NCBI RefSeq assembly: GCF_900105145.1
Contig: NZ_LT629752.1
Coordinates: 2,566,001 to 2,630,000, forward strand
Reading direction: 5' to 3'
Source: Polaribacter sp. KT25b
GTDB taxonomy: Bacteria; Bacteroidota; Bacteroidia; Flavobacteriales; Flavobacteriaceae
DNA length: 64,000 nucleotides
Within the stretch, counting starts at the first letter, position 1; every line of letters begins with the position of its first letter. Positions 28,421-37,182 of this stretch are shown here, in pieces. The translations under genes and the position numbers were made by a program. The notes beneath the pieces were generated by a model. It searched no databases. It was not told the origin of the DNA and saw nothing but the letters and a program-made list of their open reading frames with translations.

Positions 28421-29128
28421 ATGACAAATGACGATAGAAAAATAAAAGAAAAATTAAAGCCAAAAACTTGGAACGAAATTAAAACAAAAGATGCTTGGGG
28501 AATATTTAAAATTATGGCTGAATTTGTTGAAGGTTACGAAACCTTAAGCAAAATTGGGCCTTGCGTATCTATTTTTGGATCTGCACGCACAAAACCAGAT
28601 CATCCATATTATAAATTAGCAGAAGAAGTTGCTTTTAAATTAACTCAAAATGGATTTGGTGTAATTACAGGTGGAGGACCAGGAATTATGGAAGCTGGTA
28701 ATAAAGGAGCAAACAGAGGTAAAGGTCTTTCTGTAGGTTTAAACATAGAATTACCTTTTGAACAACACGATAATCCATGGATAGACCAAGGTAAGAGTTT
28801 AGATTTCGATTACTTTTTTGTTCGTAAAGTTATGTTTGTAAAATACTCGCAAGGTTTTGTAGTAATGCCTGGTGGTTTTGGAACTATGGACGAACTTTTT
28901 GAAGCAATTACTTTAATACAAACTAAAAAAATTGGTCGTTTTCCTATTGTTTTAATGGGAACAAAATTTTGGGGAGGTTTATTAGATTGGATAAAAAACA
29001 CACTTATTGAAGAAGGAAATATTAGCGAAGAAGACTTAAATCTCTTTAGAATAGTTGATACTGCAGATGAAGCTGTTGAGCATTTTAATAAATTTTACTC
29101 TAAATATAAATTAAAACCGAATTTCTAA
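28421..29128 (+). CDS. LOG-family protein (TIGR00730 Rossmann fold)
   Basis: A 235-residue Rossmann protein related to LONELY GUY cytokinin-activating nucleotide hydrolases. Motifs: GSARTKPDHPYYKLA, GGGPGIMEAGNKGA and the diagnostic PGGFGTMDE at residues 150-158. Bacterial members hydrolyse nucleoside 5'-monophosphates or have unknown roles, so I do not assign cytokinin synthesis. It is divergent from the DUF3857 gene and followed after 45 bases by the peptidase-like gene. Confidence 0.9.
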   Translation: MTNDDRKIKEKLKPKTWNEIKTKDAWGIFKIMAEFVEGYETLSKIGPCVSIFGSARTKPDHPYYKLAEEVAFKLTQNGFGVITGGGPGIMEAGNKGANRGKGLSVGLNIELPFEQHDNPWIDQGKSLDFDYFFVRKVMFVKYSQGFVVMPGGFGTMDELFEAITLIQTKKIGRFPIVLMGTKFWGGLLDWIKNTLIEEGNISEEDLNLFRIVDTADEAVEHFNKFYSKYKLKPNF

Positions 29129-29173
29129 AATTATTATTTTACATTTATATGCTTAAAACATTGAAAATCTAAT

Positions 29174-31984
29174 TTGAAAACATCTTTAAACATAATTATA
29201 TGTTGTTTTTTCATATCTGCTTTTTCATTTGCACAAGAGAATAAAATTGCTATAAAATCGACTTTTAACCCAGATAAGGATGAGTTATTAATACAACAAG
29301 AAATTGTTTTTTATAACACATCCGATTCTATCTTAATAAACATTTACCTACATAATTGGGCAAATAGTTTTAGAGATAGAAAAACGCCTTTATCAAAAAG
29401 ATTGATTAAAGATTTTAGAAAGAATTTATATTTTGCAGATGAAGAAGATTTAGGAAAAACAACCATAAAAAATCTTAGTGTAAACTACGAAAACACACGA
29501 TTTTTAGAAGTTAAAGATCAGGCTGATATTATAGATATTCCTTTAACTAATTCGTTAAAACCAAAAGATAGTGCTAAAATAGCAATTACTTATATTGTAA
29601 AAATTCCTAGTGCAGAATTTACATCTTATGGGAAAACTAAAGAAGGTTACCACTTGCGTTTTTGGTACATAACGCCTGCAGTTTACAATAATGGTTGGCA
29701 ATTAATGAGCAACCTTAATATCGATGATTTATACGAAAGCGCCACAGATTTCACTGTTGACATTGACATTCCTAAAGAATATGTTTTAGAAAGTAATTTA
29801 TATCAGTACAAAACTGATAATGAAAATTTTACTAATTATTATTTGCTAGGTAAAAGTAAAACAGACATCATTTTAAGCATCAATAAAACTAAACAATTAA
29901 AAACCTTTAAAACTAAAAAAGCTACAGTTTACACAGACATTTTTCCTGATGAAATTGACACTTATGCCGCAACAAATATTTTAAATAGAGAGTTACTTTT
30001 TATAGAAAAATTTTTAGGAAAATATCCTCATGTAGAAATTTATGTAGATAAAATTACACAATCAAAAGATCCAGTTTATGGCTTAAATCAGTTACCAAAT
30101 TTTTTACGCCCCTTTTCTGATACTTTTAAATGGGATGTAACCATGTTTAAAGCACTTAGTAGAAAGTATATAGAAAACACTTTACTTCTAAATAAAAGAA
30201 ATGATTATTGGATTTTAGATGGACTTCAAAATTATTTAATGCTAGAATATATTGAAGAATTTTATCCTGATGTAAAACTTTTAGGCGAATTATCTAACAA
30301 ATGGTTTATAAAGAATTTTCACATTTCTAAACAAAAATTTAACGATAAATATCCTTTTGTACATCAATTTGTTTCAAGAAAATTTTTAGACCAGGCGCTA
30401 ACAACATCCGCAGATTCGTTATCTAACTTTAATAGAAAAATTGCCAGCAAATATAAGGCAGGATTGGGTTTTAGATATTTAAAAGGTTATTTGGGCGACA
30501 GCATTTTAAACAGTAGCATTAAGGAATTTTATCAACATCATAATACAAAAACTATTTCTACTATAGATTTTCAAAACATCCTTTCATCTAAAACAAACAA
30601 AGAAATTGATTGGTTTTTTAATGATTTTGTAAAAACAAATAAAAAAATAGACTACACAATCGATAAAGTAAAAGTAAAGGGTGATAGTTTAAAAGTAACC
30701 ATTAAAAACAAAAGAAATATTACTGCTCCTGTTTTACTTTATGGTTTAAAAGACAAAGAAATTAAATATAAAAAATGGTATACAAATATAGAAAGTTCTC
30801 AAACTGTTACCATTCCTAAAGAAGATTTTAATAAAGTTTCTTTAAATTACGAGAACTTATATCCAGAGTTAAACACCTTAGATAATTGGAAAAGTTTAGA
30901 TAATAAAATATTTAATAAGCCTCTAAAGTTTACTTTAATAAAAGATGCTCAAGACCCTTATTATACACAAATATTTCATCAACCATATATTAATTACAAT
31001 TTTTATAACGGACTAATTTTAGGCACAAAAATACACAACAAACCATTAATTAAAAGAAATTTAGAATTTAGACTAGCACCCTCATACGCTACAAAAAGTA
31101 ACACTATAACAGGGCAATTCTCTGCTCTTTACAATCAATATTTAGAAGAAACTAAAATCTATAAAGTAATGTACGGTCTTTCTGCTGCAACTTTAGATTA
31201 TGCTCCAGAATTGTCTTATACCTCTTTTGTGCCCTTTGTAAATATTGTTTTTAAAAGAAAATCGCTAAGAGATGCAACATCAGAATCTATATCTGCAAAA
31301 TTGGTTCATATTGATAAAGAAATTTCACCAATAGATATTAAAACAGATCAAGATAATTATAGTATTTTTAGTTTAAGCTACAACTATGTAAACCCAGATA
31401 TTATAAAAGAATTTAGATACAACTTTAGTTTAGAAGCTGGTGAGAAATTTTCTAAACTTGCTGTAGACCTAAGGTTTCGCTCCTTATCTACAACAGATAC
31501 CCAACTTGATTTTAGATTTTTTGCAGGCGCATTTTTAAATAATAAAACAGAAGGAGATTATTTTAGTTTTGGTTTAGATAGAGCAAATGATTATTTATTT
31601 CAACTTAATTACTTAGGTCGATCTGAAAGTACTGGTTTTTTTAGTCAACAATTTATTATTACTGATGGTGGCTTTAAATCTGTTTTACCAACAAGATTTG
31701 CAAATCAATATATGTTTGCATTTAATTCTAGTTTTGGCTTATGGAGATGGATGGAATTTTATAATGATGTTGCTTTTCTAAAAAACAAAAACAATCCTAT
31801 TTACTTTGGCTACAATAATGGAATCCGATTTAACTTTGTACATAATATTTTTGAGATCTATTTTCCACTTTACTCAAACAACGGATGGGAAATTTCCCAA
31901 GGCTCTTATCCAGAAAAAATTAGATTTACATTAACCGGTAATATAAATTCTATTTATAATTTTTTTAGAAGAGGATTTTTATAA
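29174..31984 (+). CDS. Exported M1-peptidase-like protein lacking the zinc motif, with C-terminal barrel-like region
   Basis: A 936-residue protein starting at TTG with a signal peptide (KTSLNIIICCFFISAFSFAQ). The N-terminal beta domain and following region resemble M1 aminopeptidases (FWYITPAVYNNGWQLMSNLNIDDL; later NDYWILDGLQNYLMLEY, aligned with the family's WLNEGFA). Where M1 enzymes have HExxH this protein reads KALSR (near residue 326), and the downstream Glu is Asp, so zinc binding is probably lost. After about residue 600 the sequence becomes amphipathic beta-rich (LEFRLAPSYATKSNTI...NIVFKRKSLRD), suggesting an outer-membrane barrel. Function unknown; a binding or scaffold role is likelier than catalysis. 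Confidence 0.72.
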   Translation: MKTSLNIIICCFFISAFSFAQENKIAIKSTFNPDKDELLIQQEIVFYNTSDSILINIYLHNWANSFRDRKTPLSKRLIKDFRKNLYFADEEDLGKTTIKNLSVNYENTRFLEVKDQADIIDIPLTNSLKPKDSAKIAITYIVKIPSAEFTSYGKTKEGYHLRFWYITPAVYNNGWQLMSNLNIDDLYESATDFTVDIDIPKEYVLESNLYQYKTDNENFTNYYLLGKSKTDIILSINKTKQLKTFKTKKATVYTDIFPDEIDTYAATNILNRELLFIEKFLGKYPHVEIYVDKITQSKDPVYGLNQLPNFLRPFSDTFKWDVTMFKALSRKYIENTLLLNKRNDYWILDGLQNYLMLEYIEEFYPDVKLLGELSNKWFIKNFHISKQKFNDKYPFVHQFVSRKFLDQALTTSADSLSNFNRKIASKYKAGLGFRYLKGYLGDSILNSSIKEFYQHHNTKTISTIDFQNILSSKTNKEIDWFFNDFVKTNKKIDYTIDKVKVKGDSLKVTIKNKRNITAPVLLYGLKDKEIKYKKWYTNIESSQTVTIPKEDFNKVSLNYENLYPELNTLDNWKSLDNKIFNKPLKFTLIKDAQDPYYTQIFHQPYINYNFYNGLILGTKIHNKPLIKRNLEFRLAPSYATKSNTITGQFSALYNQYLEETKIYKVMYGLSAATLDYAPELSYTSFVPFVNIVFKRKSLRDATSESISAKLVHIDKEISPIDIKTDQDNYSIFSLSYNYVNPDIIKEFRYNFSLEAGEKFSKLAVDLRFRSLSTTDTQLDFRFFAGAFLNNKTEGDYFSFGLDRANDYLFQLNYLGRSESTGFFSQQFIITDGGFKSVLPTRFANQYMFAFNSSFGLWRWMEFYNDVAFLKNKNNPIYFGYNNGIRFNFVHNIFEIYFPLYSNNGWEISQGSYPEKIRFTLTGNINSIYNFFRRGFL

Positions 31985-32013
31985 TATCCATAAAAATCAT
32001 CAAAAGAGTAAAT

Positions 32014-32031
32014 ATACCTATATGTAGGTAT
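32014..32031. promoter_or_regulatory. Dyad-symmetric candidate operator upstream of the barrel-lipoprotein pair
   Basis: ATACCTA (32014-32020) and TAGGTAT (32025-32031) form a perfect 7-bp dyad with a 4-base centre, 60 bases before the next start codon and abutting a TTTTG run. It has the size of a dimeric regulator site. No regulator can be named. Confidence 0.4.
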
Positions 32032-32091
32032 TTTGAACTTTCATAAATATCTTTAAGTTTACAATGTTAAAAACATTAAAAATTTAATTTT

Positions 32092-32772
32092 ATGAAAATG
32101 AAAAATTATTTACTCTACATTTTTTTCTTAACACTTTCTTTAAAGGGACACTCTCAAGATGTTTCAAGTGCATCAGAAAAAAAGAATGCATTGGCTGTTT
32201 CCTTTGGCTCACCTGGTTTAGGACTGGAATATGCACGGAAATTAAGTCCAAAATTAAATGCAAAGCTTGTTTGGCATTCATTCAACTTAAAAGACTTTGA
32301 ACAAGAAGATGTTGAAATAAAAGATGATGTGGTTGATATATTGGCTAATTTAGAAGTAGCAATTATTGATGCTGGTATTGAATATCTGCCATTTACAAAC
32401 TCATCTTTTAAACTTACTGCAGGTGTTGGTTTTTTATCTAACGTTAATGCAAACGGAGTTATAACTTATACCGAAGAAGTAGTTTTTGGAGATGTTACAG
32501 TTAGCAAAAATGATATTGGAGAAATTAATGCAGATACAAGCTGGAGCGGTGTTGCTCCTTATCTAGGTGTTGGTTTTGGTAGAGCTATCCCAAAAAAAAG
32601 ATTAGGATTCGGTATTGAATTTGGATCTTATTTTACCTCATCTCCTGATGTAAAACTAACAGCAACCAAACTTCTTGCACCAACCGCTGAGCAAGAAGAA
32701 AATTTAAAAGAAGCACTAACAACTTTTAAATTTATCCCAAGAATACAATTAAGATTAGCTTATTCATTTTAA
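32092..32772 (+). CDS. Outer-membrane beta-barrel protein
   Basis: A 226-residue secreted protein with signal peptide (MKMKNYLLYIFFLTLSLKGHSQ). The mature part alternates hydrophobic and polar residues in strand-length blocks (GLGLEYARKLSPKLNAKLVWHSF; AGVGFLSNVNANG; APYLGVGFGRAIPKKRLGFGIEFGSYF) and ends in a barrel-type C-terminus (IQLRLAYSF, final Phe). These are marks of a small 8-10 stranded outer-membrane barrel. No specific family was recognised. The lipoprotein gene follows after 10 bases, so the pair is probably one transcript. Confidence 0.75.
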   Translation: MKMKNYLLYIFFLTLSLKGHSQDVSSASEKKNALAVSFGSPGLGLEYARKLSPKLNAKLVWHSFNLKDFEQEDVEIKDDVVDILANLEVAIIDAGIEYLPFTNSSFKLTAGVGFLSNVNANGVITYTEEVVFGDVTVSKNDIGEINADTSWSGVAPYLGVGFGRAIPKKRLGFGIEFGSYFTSSPDVKLTATKLLAPTAEQEENLKEALTTFKFIPRIQLRLAYSF

Positions 32773-32782
32773 AAAAAACATT

Positions 32783-34420
32783 ATGAAAAAATTCAAATTA
32801 TTAATAACAATGTCTTTTTTGACATTATTCGCATTAAGTTGTGATATAGACGGCGTAACAGATAGTGTAGATATAACGATATCTAACAATATTTTAAAAC
32901 AAGAAGCCCTTATTTCTGTATTAGACATTACAAATCCAGAAAACTTAGAAGGAAATAACAAATTAAAAGTAGAGTTAATTGGTGCAGATGCAGATAAGTT
33001 TGTTACAAATTCTGGTGAAAAAACAAGTAATTTAAAAGTCATTGATGGTAATATTGCACTAGCCGTAAACCCAAATCACGCCAGTACAGAACCATTAAAG
33101 GTTTTACTAAAAATTAGTGGAGATGATTATTTAACAACTACAATTCCACTTGTAATGTTTCCAGAAGATACCTTGGTTACTCGATCAATTAATATTGTAA
33201 ACAAACTAAACACAGTTGAAGGTATAGATTTTATCGAAAACAATAAATCACTTGCAAACAACACCTTATCCACTGATTATTCTGTTGAAACTCCAGCTAC
33301 AAAAGCTAGTACAAAAACAGAAATAAAAATAGAATCTGGTACCGTTTTTCAAGATGCAGATGGAAATACAATAACAGGAGGAACTTTAAAAAGTGAAGTA
33401 GCTCATTTTAGTTTAGACACACCAGAATCAATTGCATCTTTTCCAGGAGGATTAACACCACTAAGCGTAATAGATGAAAATGGAGAAGAAAACGAGGACA
33501 TTTCTTTTATAACAGCTGGTTTTACTTCTATTGATATGTTTATTGACGGTAAGGAAGTAAAAAACTTTTCTAAACCAATAAGTGTAGGTATAGAGATTCC
33601 TAGTGATTATATAAACCCAGAAACTGGTAATACTATAAATGTAGGAGATCAAATTCCTATTTGGTCTTATGATGAAGATGGTCAATGGGGCTATCACAAA
33701 ATAGGAACTGTTTCTATGAACGCTTCAAATAAACTTAACATCACATTTACAACTACTCACTTATCTTGGTATAATTTAGACTATCATTATTGGGGAGTTT
33801 GTAGATATGGAAGGTATACTGAAGTTTCAGCTCCAAAAGCACCTTCACTTTCAGATAATTTTTATGAATTATCTTTTGAATTGGTATACGCCGCAAATAA
33901 TCAAGTAATAGCTACAAATAGCATTCAAATATCTAAAACTAGAAATAATTCATCAGGCTTTTATAACACACCAAATCAAAGTTTAAAAATAAAAGTATAT
34001 TATGGTAGATATTCTGAAAAAGTTTTATTGTACACTTCAGAAGCTTTTGACGGCTGTTCTAGCAACGTAATAACTTTAGATGGTGCTGCAATAACAAGCG
34101 CACTTCCGCCAAAACCTGTAATTAAAAATATTTTCATAGAATATACGGCAAGATGTGGTGACAAGATTTTAAGACCATTTCTGTACATATATAGGCTAGA
34201 AACCTATACTTATAACGGTAGACAGTATTCTTACTGGCAATGGGTTGGATTTACATATTCTGGTAGAGGTTATATTTACAATGCTCGTATTGGTGAGTCA
34301 CAAAAATATAGAGTATACTTTGGTGGTACAGCTTATGATTATGATTACACTTTTAATTCTGATAATATTGTTATTGATGATTTTGAAGTTCCCGGCGACT
34401 TATGTAGCAGGTTATTTTAA
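32783..34420 (+). CDS. Surface lipoprotein, multidomain, unknown function
   Basis: A 545-residue lipoprotein: signal peptide with lipobox LFALSC (Cys20). The mature part begins with an Ig-like beta region (about 25-120). A middle domain (about 160-335) has the pattern FITAGFTSIDMFIDGKEVKNF then IPIWSYDEDGQWGYHKIG and SWYNLD, which recalls FAM171/CILP-like domains of bacterial surface proteins; this is a tentative match. The Tyr-rich C-terminus holds repeated beta units (VYYGRYSEKVLLYTSEAF; RLETYTYNGRQYSYWQWVG). It is paired with the upstream barrel gene and followed by a good terminator. Confidence 0.75.
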   Translation: MKKFKLLITMSFLTLFALSCDIDGVTDSVDITISNNILKQEALISVLDITNPENLEGNNKLKVELIGADADKFVTNSGEKTSNLKVIDGNIALAVNPNHASTEPLKVLLKISGDDYLTTTIPLVMFPEDTLVTRSINIVNKLNTVEGIDFIENNKSLANNTLSTDYSVETPATKASTKTEIKIESGTVFQDADGNTITGGTLKSEVAHFSLDTPESIASFPGGLTPLSVIDENGEENEDISFITAGFTSIDMFIDGKEVKNFSKPISVGIEIPSDYINPETGNTINVGDQIPIWSYDEDGQWGYHKIGTVSMNASNKLNITFTTTHLSWYNLDYHYWGVCRYGRYTEVSAPKAPSLSDNFYELSFELVYAANNQVIATNSIQISKTRNNSSGFYNTPNQSLKIKVYYGRYSEKVLLYTSEAFDGCSSNVITLDGAAITSALPPKPVIKNIFIEYTARCGDKILRPFLYIYRLETYTYNGRQYSYWQWVGFTYSGRGYIYNARIGESQKYRVYFGGTAYDYDYTFNSDNIVIDDFEVPGDLCSRLF

Positions 34421-34443
34421 TTGAATAATTTGAATTTTAGTTC

Positions 34444-34480
34444 AAAAAGAGATATTGTAAAAACTTTATCTCTTTTTTTT
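34444..34480 (+). terminator. Intrinsic terminator of the barrel-lipoprotein pair
   Basis: A 10-bp stem (34445-34454 with 34467-34476) with a 12-base loop and a run of eight T closing the right arm. It starts 24 bases after the lipoprotein stop. Confidence 0.85.
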
Positions 34481-34570
34481 ATGTTATATTCATAAATAAT
34501 AAAATTTTATACGATTAAATTAACATATTCTCAAACAATCAAGATATTTTTAAATATCAATTAAAAAAGC

Positions 34571-34578
34571 TATCTTTG
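34571..34578 (+). promoter_or_regulatory. Promoter -7 element of the E1 dehydrogenase gene
   Basis: TATCTTTG is a perfect TAnnTTTG match 25 bases before the ATG of the dehydrogenase gene. Confidence 0.6.
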
Positions 34579-34603
34579 TAGAGGTTAAAAAATCAAAAAA
34601 AAC

Positions 34604-37057
34604 ATGCTGCAAGAAACGGTTACTTCTAATAATCAAGAAATTACATTTAATGATTTTAAAAATGAGGTACTTAACGACTACAGAATTGCTAAAATAAGCA
34701 GAGAATGTAGCTTACTAGGTAGACGAGAGGTTTTAACAGGTAAAGCAAAGTTTGGAATTTTTGGCGACGGAAAAGAAATTCCTCAATTAGCAATGGCAAA
34801 AGCCTTTAAAAAAGGCGATTTTAGATCTGGTTACTACAGAGATCAAACTTTTATGATGGCTTTAGGCGAGTTAAATGCTCAACAATTTTTTGCCGGTTTG
34901 TATGCGCATGCTGATATTAAAGAAGATCCAATGTCTGCTGGTAGACAAATGGGAGGTCATTTTGCAACTCATAGTTTACATCAAGATGGAAGTTGGAAAA
35001 ACTTAACAGAACAATACAATTCTAGCTCAGATATCTCTCCTACAGCAGGTCAAATGCCTCGTCTATTAGGATTAGCCCAGGCATCAAAAATATATAGAGA
35101 CGAAAAAAGTGTACAACACAAAACCAACTTCTCTAATAACGGAAATGAAATTGCTTGGGGCACAATAGGTAATGCGAGTACTAGTGAAGGTGTATTTTTT
35201 GAAACCATAAATGCAGCTGGTGTTTTACAAGTACCAATGATAATGAGTATTTGGGACGATGAATACGGTATTTCTGTACACGCTAAATATCAAACTACAA
35301 AAGAAAGTATTTCAGAAATTTTAAATGGTTTTCAAAGAGATAAAGAAAAAGATGGCTACGAAATATTTGTCATTAATGGCTGGGATTATGTGCAATTAGT
35401 TGATATTTATCAAAAAGCAGCAAAAATTGCAAGAGAAGAACATGTACCTGTTTTAATTCACGTAAAAGAATTAACACAACCACAAGGACATTCTACTTCT
35501 GGTTCTCACGAAAGATACAAAGGCAAAGAAAGATTACAATGGGAACAAGATCACGATTGTATTTCTAAAATGCGAAGCTGGATTTTAGATTTCGAATTAG
35601 AAACAGAAACCGGAGATATTCTTCGCTTTGTAGAATCTGAAGAAGAATTAATAATCTTAGAAAAAGAAGTAAAAAAAGAAGTAACAGCTGCAAAAAGAAA
35701 TGCTTGGAACGCGTATTTAAATGAAATAAAAGCAGAACTTTTAGTTGCCGTAGAAATATTAGAAAAAGTTGCAAACAAAAGTATTAACGGAACTTTTATC
35801 AATAAATATAAAAACGATTTACTAAGAATAACAGAACCTACAAGAAAGGATGTTTTAGCTGCTACTAGAAAGTGTTTAAGATATATAAAGGATGAACATT
35901 TTGCTGCAAAAATAGAATTACAAAATTTTATAAAAGCAGCAATTAATAATGGTTATCAAAAATATTCAACACATTTAATAAATGATTCTGATATAAGTGT
36001 ATTAAATATTCTTGAAAAAAAACCAATCTATTCTCCAGAAAAAAATTTAGTAGATGCAAGAATTATTATGAGAGATAATTTTGATGCCATACTAAAAAAA
36101 CATGATGATATTTTAATTTTTGGTGAAGACGCTGGTTTTATTGGTGATGTTAATCAAGGATTAGAAGGACTACAAGATAAATATGGTAAAATAAGAGTTT
36201 CTGATACCGGAATTAGAGAAGCAACCATTATTGGTCAAGGTATTGGCTTAGCAATGAGAGGCTTTAGACCAATTGCAGAAGTACAATATTTAGATTATTT
36301 ATTGTATGCTTTACAAATAATGAGTGATGATTTAGCAACTTTACGCTACAGAACTTTTGGCAAACAAAAAGCACCATTAATTATACGAACTAGAGGGCAT
36401 CGTTTAGAAGGAATTTGGCACGCTGGCTCACCAATGGGTGGAATAATAAATAATGTTAGAGGTATTCATGTTTTGGTTCCTAGAAACATGACAAAAGCTG
36501 CTGGATTTTACAACACATTACTAGAAGGAGACGACCCTGCTTTAGTTATAGAATGCTTAAATGGTTATCGTTTAAAAGAAGAATTACCAACAAATTTAGG
36601 CGATTTTAAAACACCAATAGGAGTTGTAGAAAACATCAAAGAAGGATCTGATATTACAGTAGTTTCTTACGGATCTACTTTACGCTTGGTTCAAGAAGCT
36701 GCAAAAGATTTATCTCAAAATGGTATTGAAATAGAAATTATTGACGCTCAAAGCTTATTACCATTTGATTTAAATCATGATTGTGTAAAAAGTTTAGCCA
36801 AAACAAACAAATTAATAATTATTGATGAAGATGTTCCGGGTGGCGCTTCTGCTTATCTTTTACAAGAGATTTTAGAAAATCAAAATGGATATCAATATTT
36901 AGACAGCAAACCTGCAACATTAACATCAAAAGCACACAGACCAGCTTATGGTACAGATGGAGATTACTTCTCGAAACCTTCTGCAGAAGATATTTTTGAA
37001 AAAATATACGACATAATGAATGAAGCAAATCCGCAGAAATTTAAAAGTTTGTATTAA
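34604..37057 (+). CDS. 2-oxoacid dehydrogenase E1 component, alpha and beta fused
   Basis: An 817-residue thiamine-diphosphate enzyme with E1-alpha (about 20-400) and E1-beta (about 480-810) in one chain, common in Bacteroidota. The alpha half shows YYRDQTFMMALG, GRQMGGHFATHS and the TPP/Mg segment GNASTSEGVFFETINAAG; the beta half shows FGEDAGFIGDVNQGL, DTGIREATIIGQGIGLAMRG and the C-terminal transketolase domain. By similarity it probably decarboxylates branched-chain 2-oxoacids (or pyruvate) and feeds a separate E2. No E2 or E3 gene is adjacent, so the complex is assembled from distant loci. Single-gene unit with its own promoter and terminator. Confidence 0.9.
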   Translation: MLQETVTSNNQEITFNDFKNEVLNDYRIAKISRECSLLGRREVLTGKAKFGIFGDGKEIPQLAMAKAFKKGDFRSGYYRDQTFMMALGELNAQQFFAGLYAHADIKEDPMSAGRQMGGHFATHSLHQDGSWKNLTEQYNSSSDISPTAGQMPRLLGLAQASKIYRDEKSVQHKTNFSNNGNEIAWGTIGNASTSEGVFFETINAAGVLQVPMIMSIWDDEYGISVHAKYQTTKESISEILNGFQRDKEKDGYEIFVINGWDYVQLVDIYQKAAKIAREEHVPVLIHVKELTQPQGHSTSGSHERYKGKERLQWEQDHDCISKMRSWILDFELETETGDILRFVESEEELIILEKEVKKEVTAAKRNAWNAYLNEIKAELLVAVEILEKVANKSINGTFINKYKNDLLRITEPTRKDVLAATRKCLRYIKDEHFAAKIELQNFIKAAINNGYQKYSTHLINDSDISVLNILEKKPIYSPEKNLVDARIIMRDNFDAILKKHDDILIFGEDAGFIGDVNQGLEGLQDKYGKIRVSDTGIREATIIGQGIGLAMRGFRPIAEVQYLDYLLYALQIMSDDLATLRYRTFGKQKAPLIIRTRGHRLEGIWHAGSPMGGIINNVRGIHVLVPRNMTKAAGFYNTLLEGDDPALVIECLNGYRLKEELPTNLGDFKTPIGVVENIKEGSDITVVSYGSTLRLVQEAAKDLSQNGIEIEIIDAQSLLPFDLNHDCVKSLAKTNKLIIIDEDVPGGASAYLLQEILENQNGYQYLDSKPATLTSKAHRPAYGTDGDYFSKPSAEDIFEKIYDIMNEANPQKFKSLY

Positions 37058-37081
37058 ATTTATATTTTTATAAAAATTACG

Positions 37082-37117
37082 AAAAGCTCAAACAAATTGT
37101 TTGGGCTTTTATATTTT
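37082..37117 (+). terminator. Intrinsic terminator of the E1 dehydrogenase gene
   Basis: A 13-bp stem with one G-U pair (37082-37094 with 37098-37110), a 3-base loop and a T-rich tail. It lies 24 bases after the stop codon. Confidence 0.88.
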
Positions 37118-37182
37118 ATTACTATATTTAGTTAAATTCTTACAGTTTTAATTATTTTAAAAGCTTAAACGAAAAGTTACTT

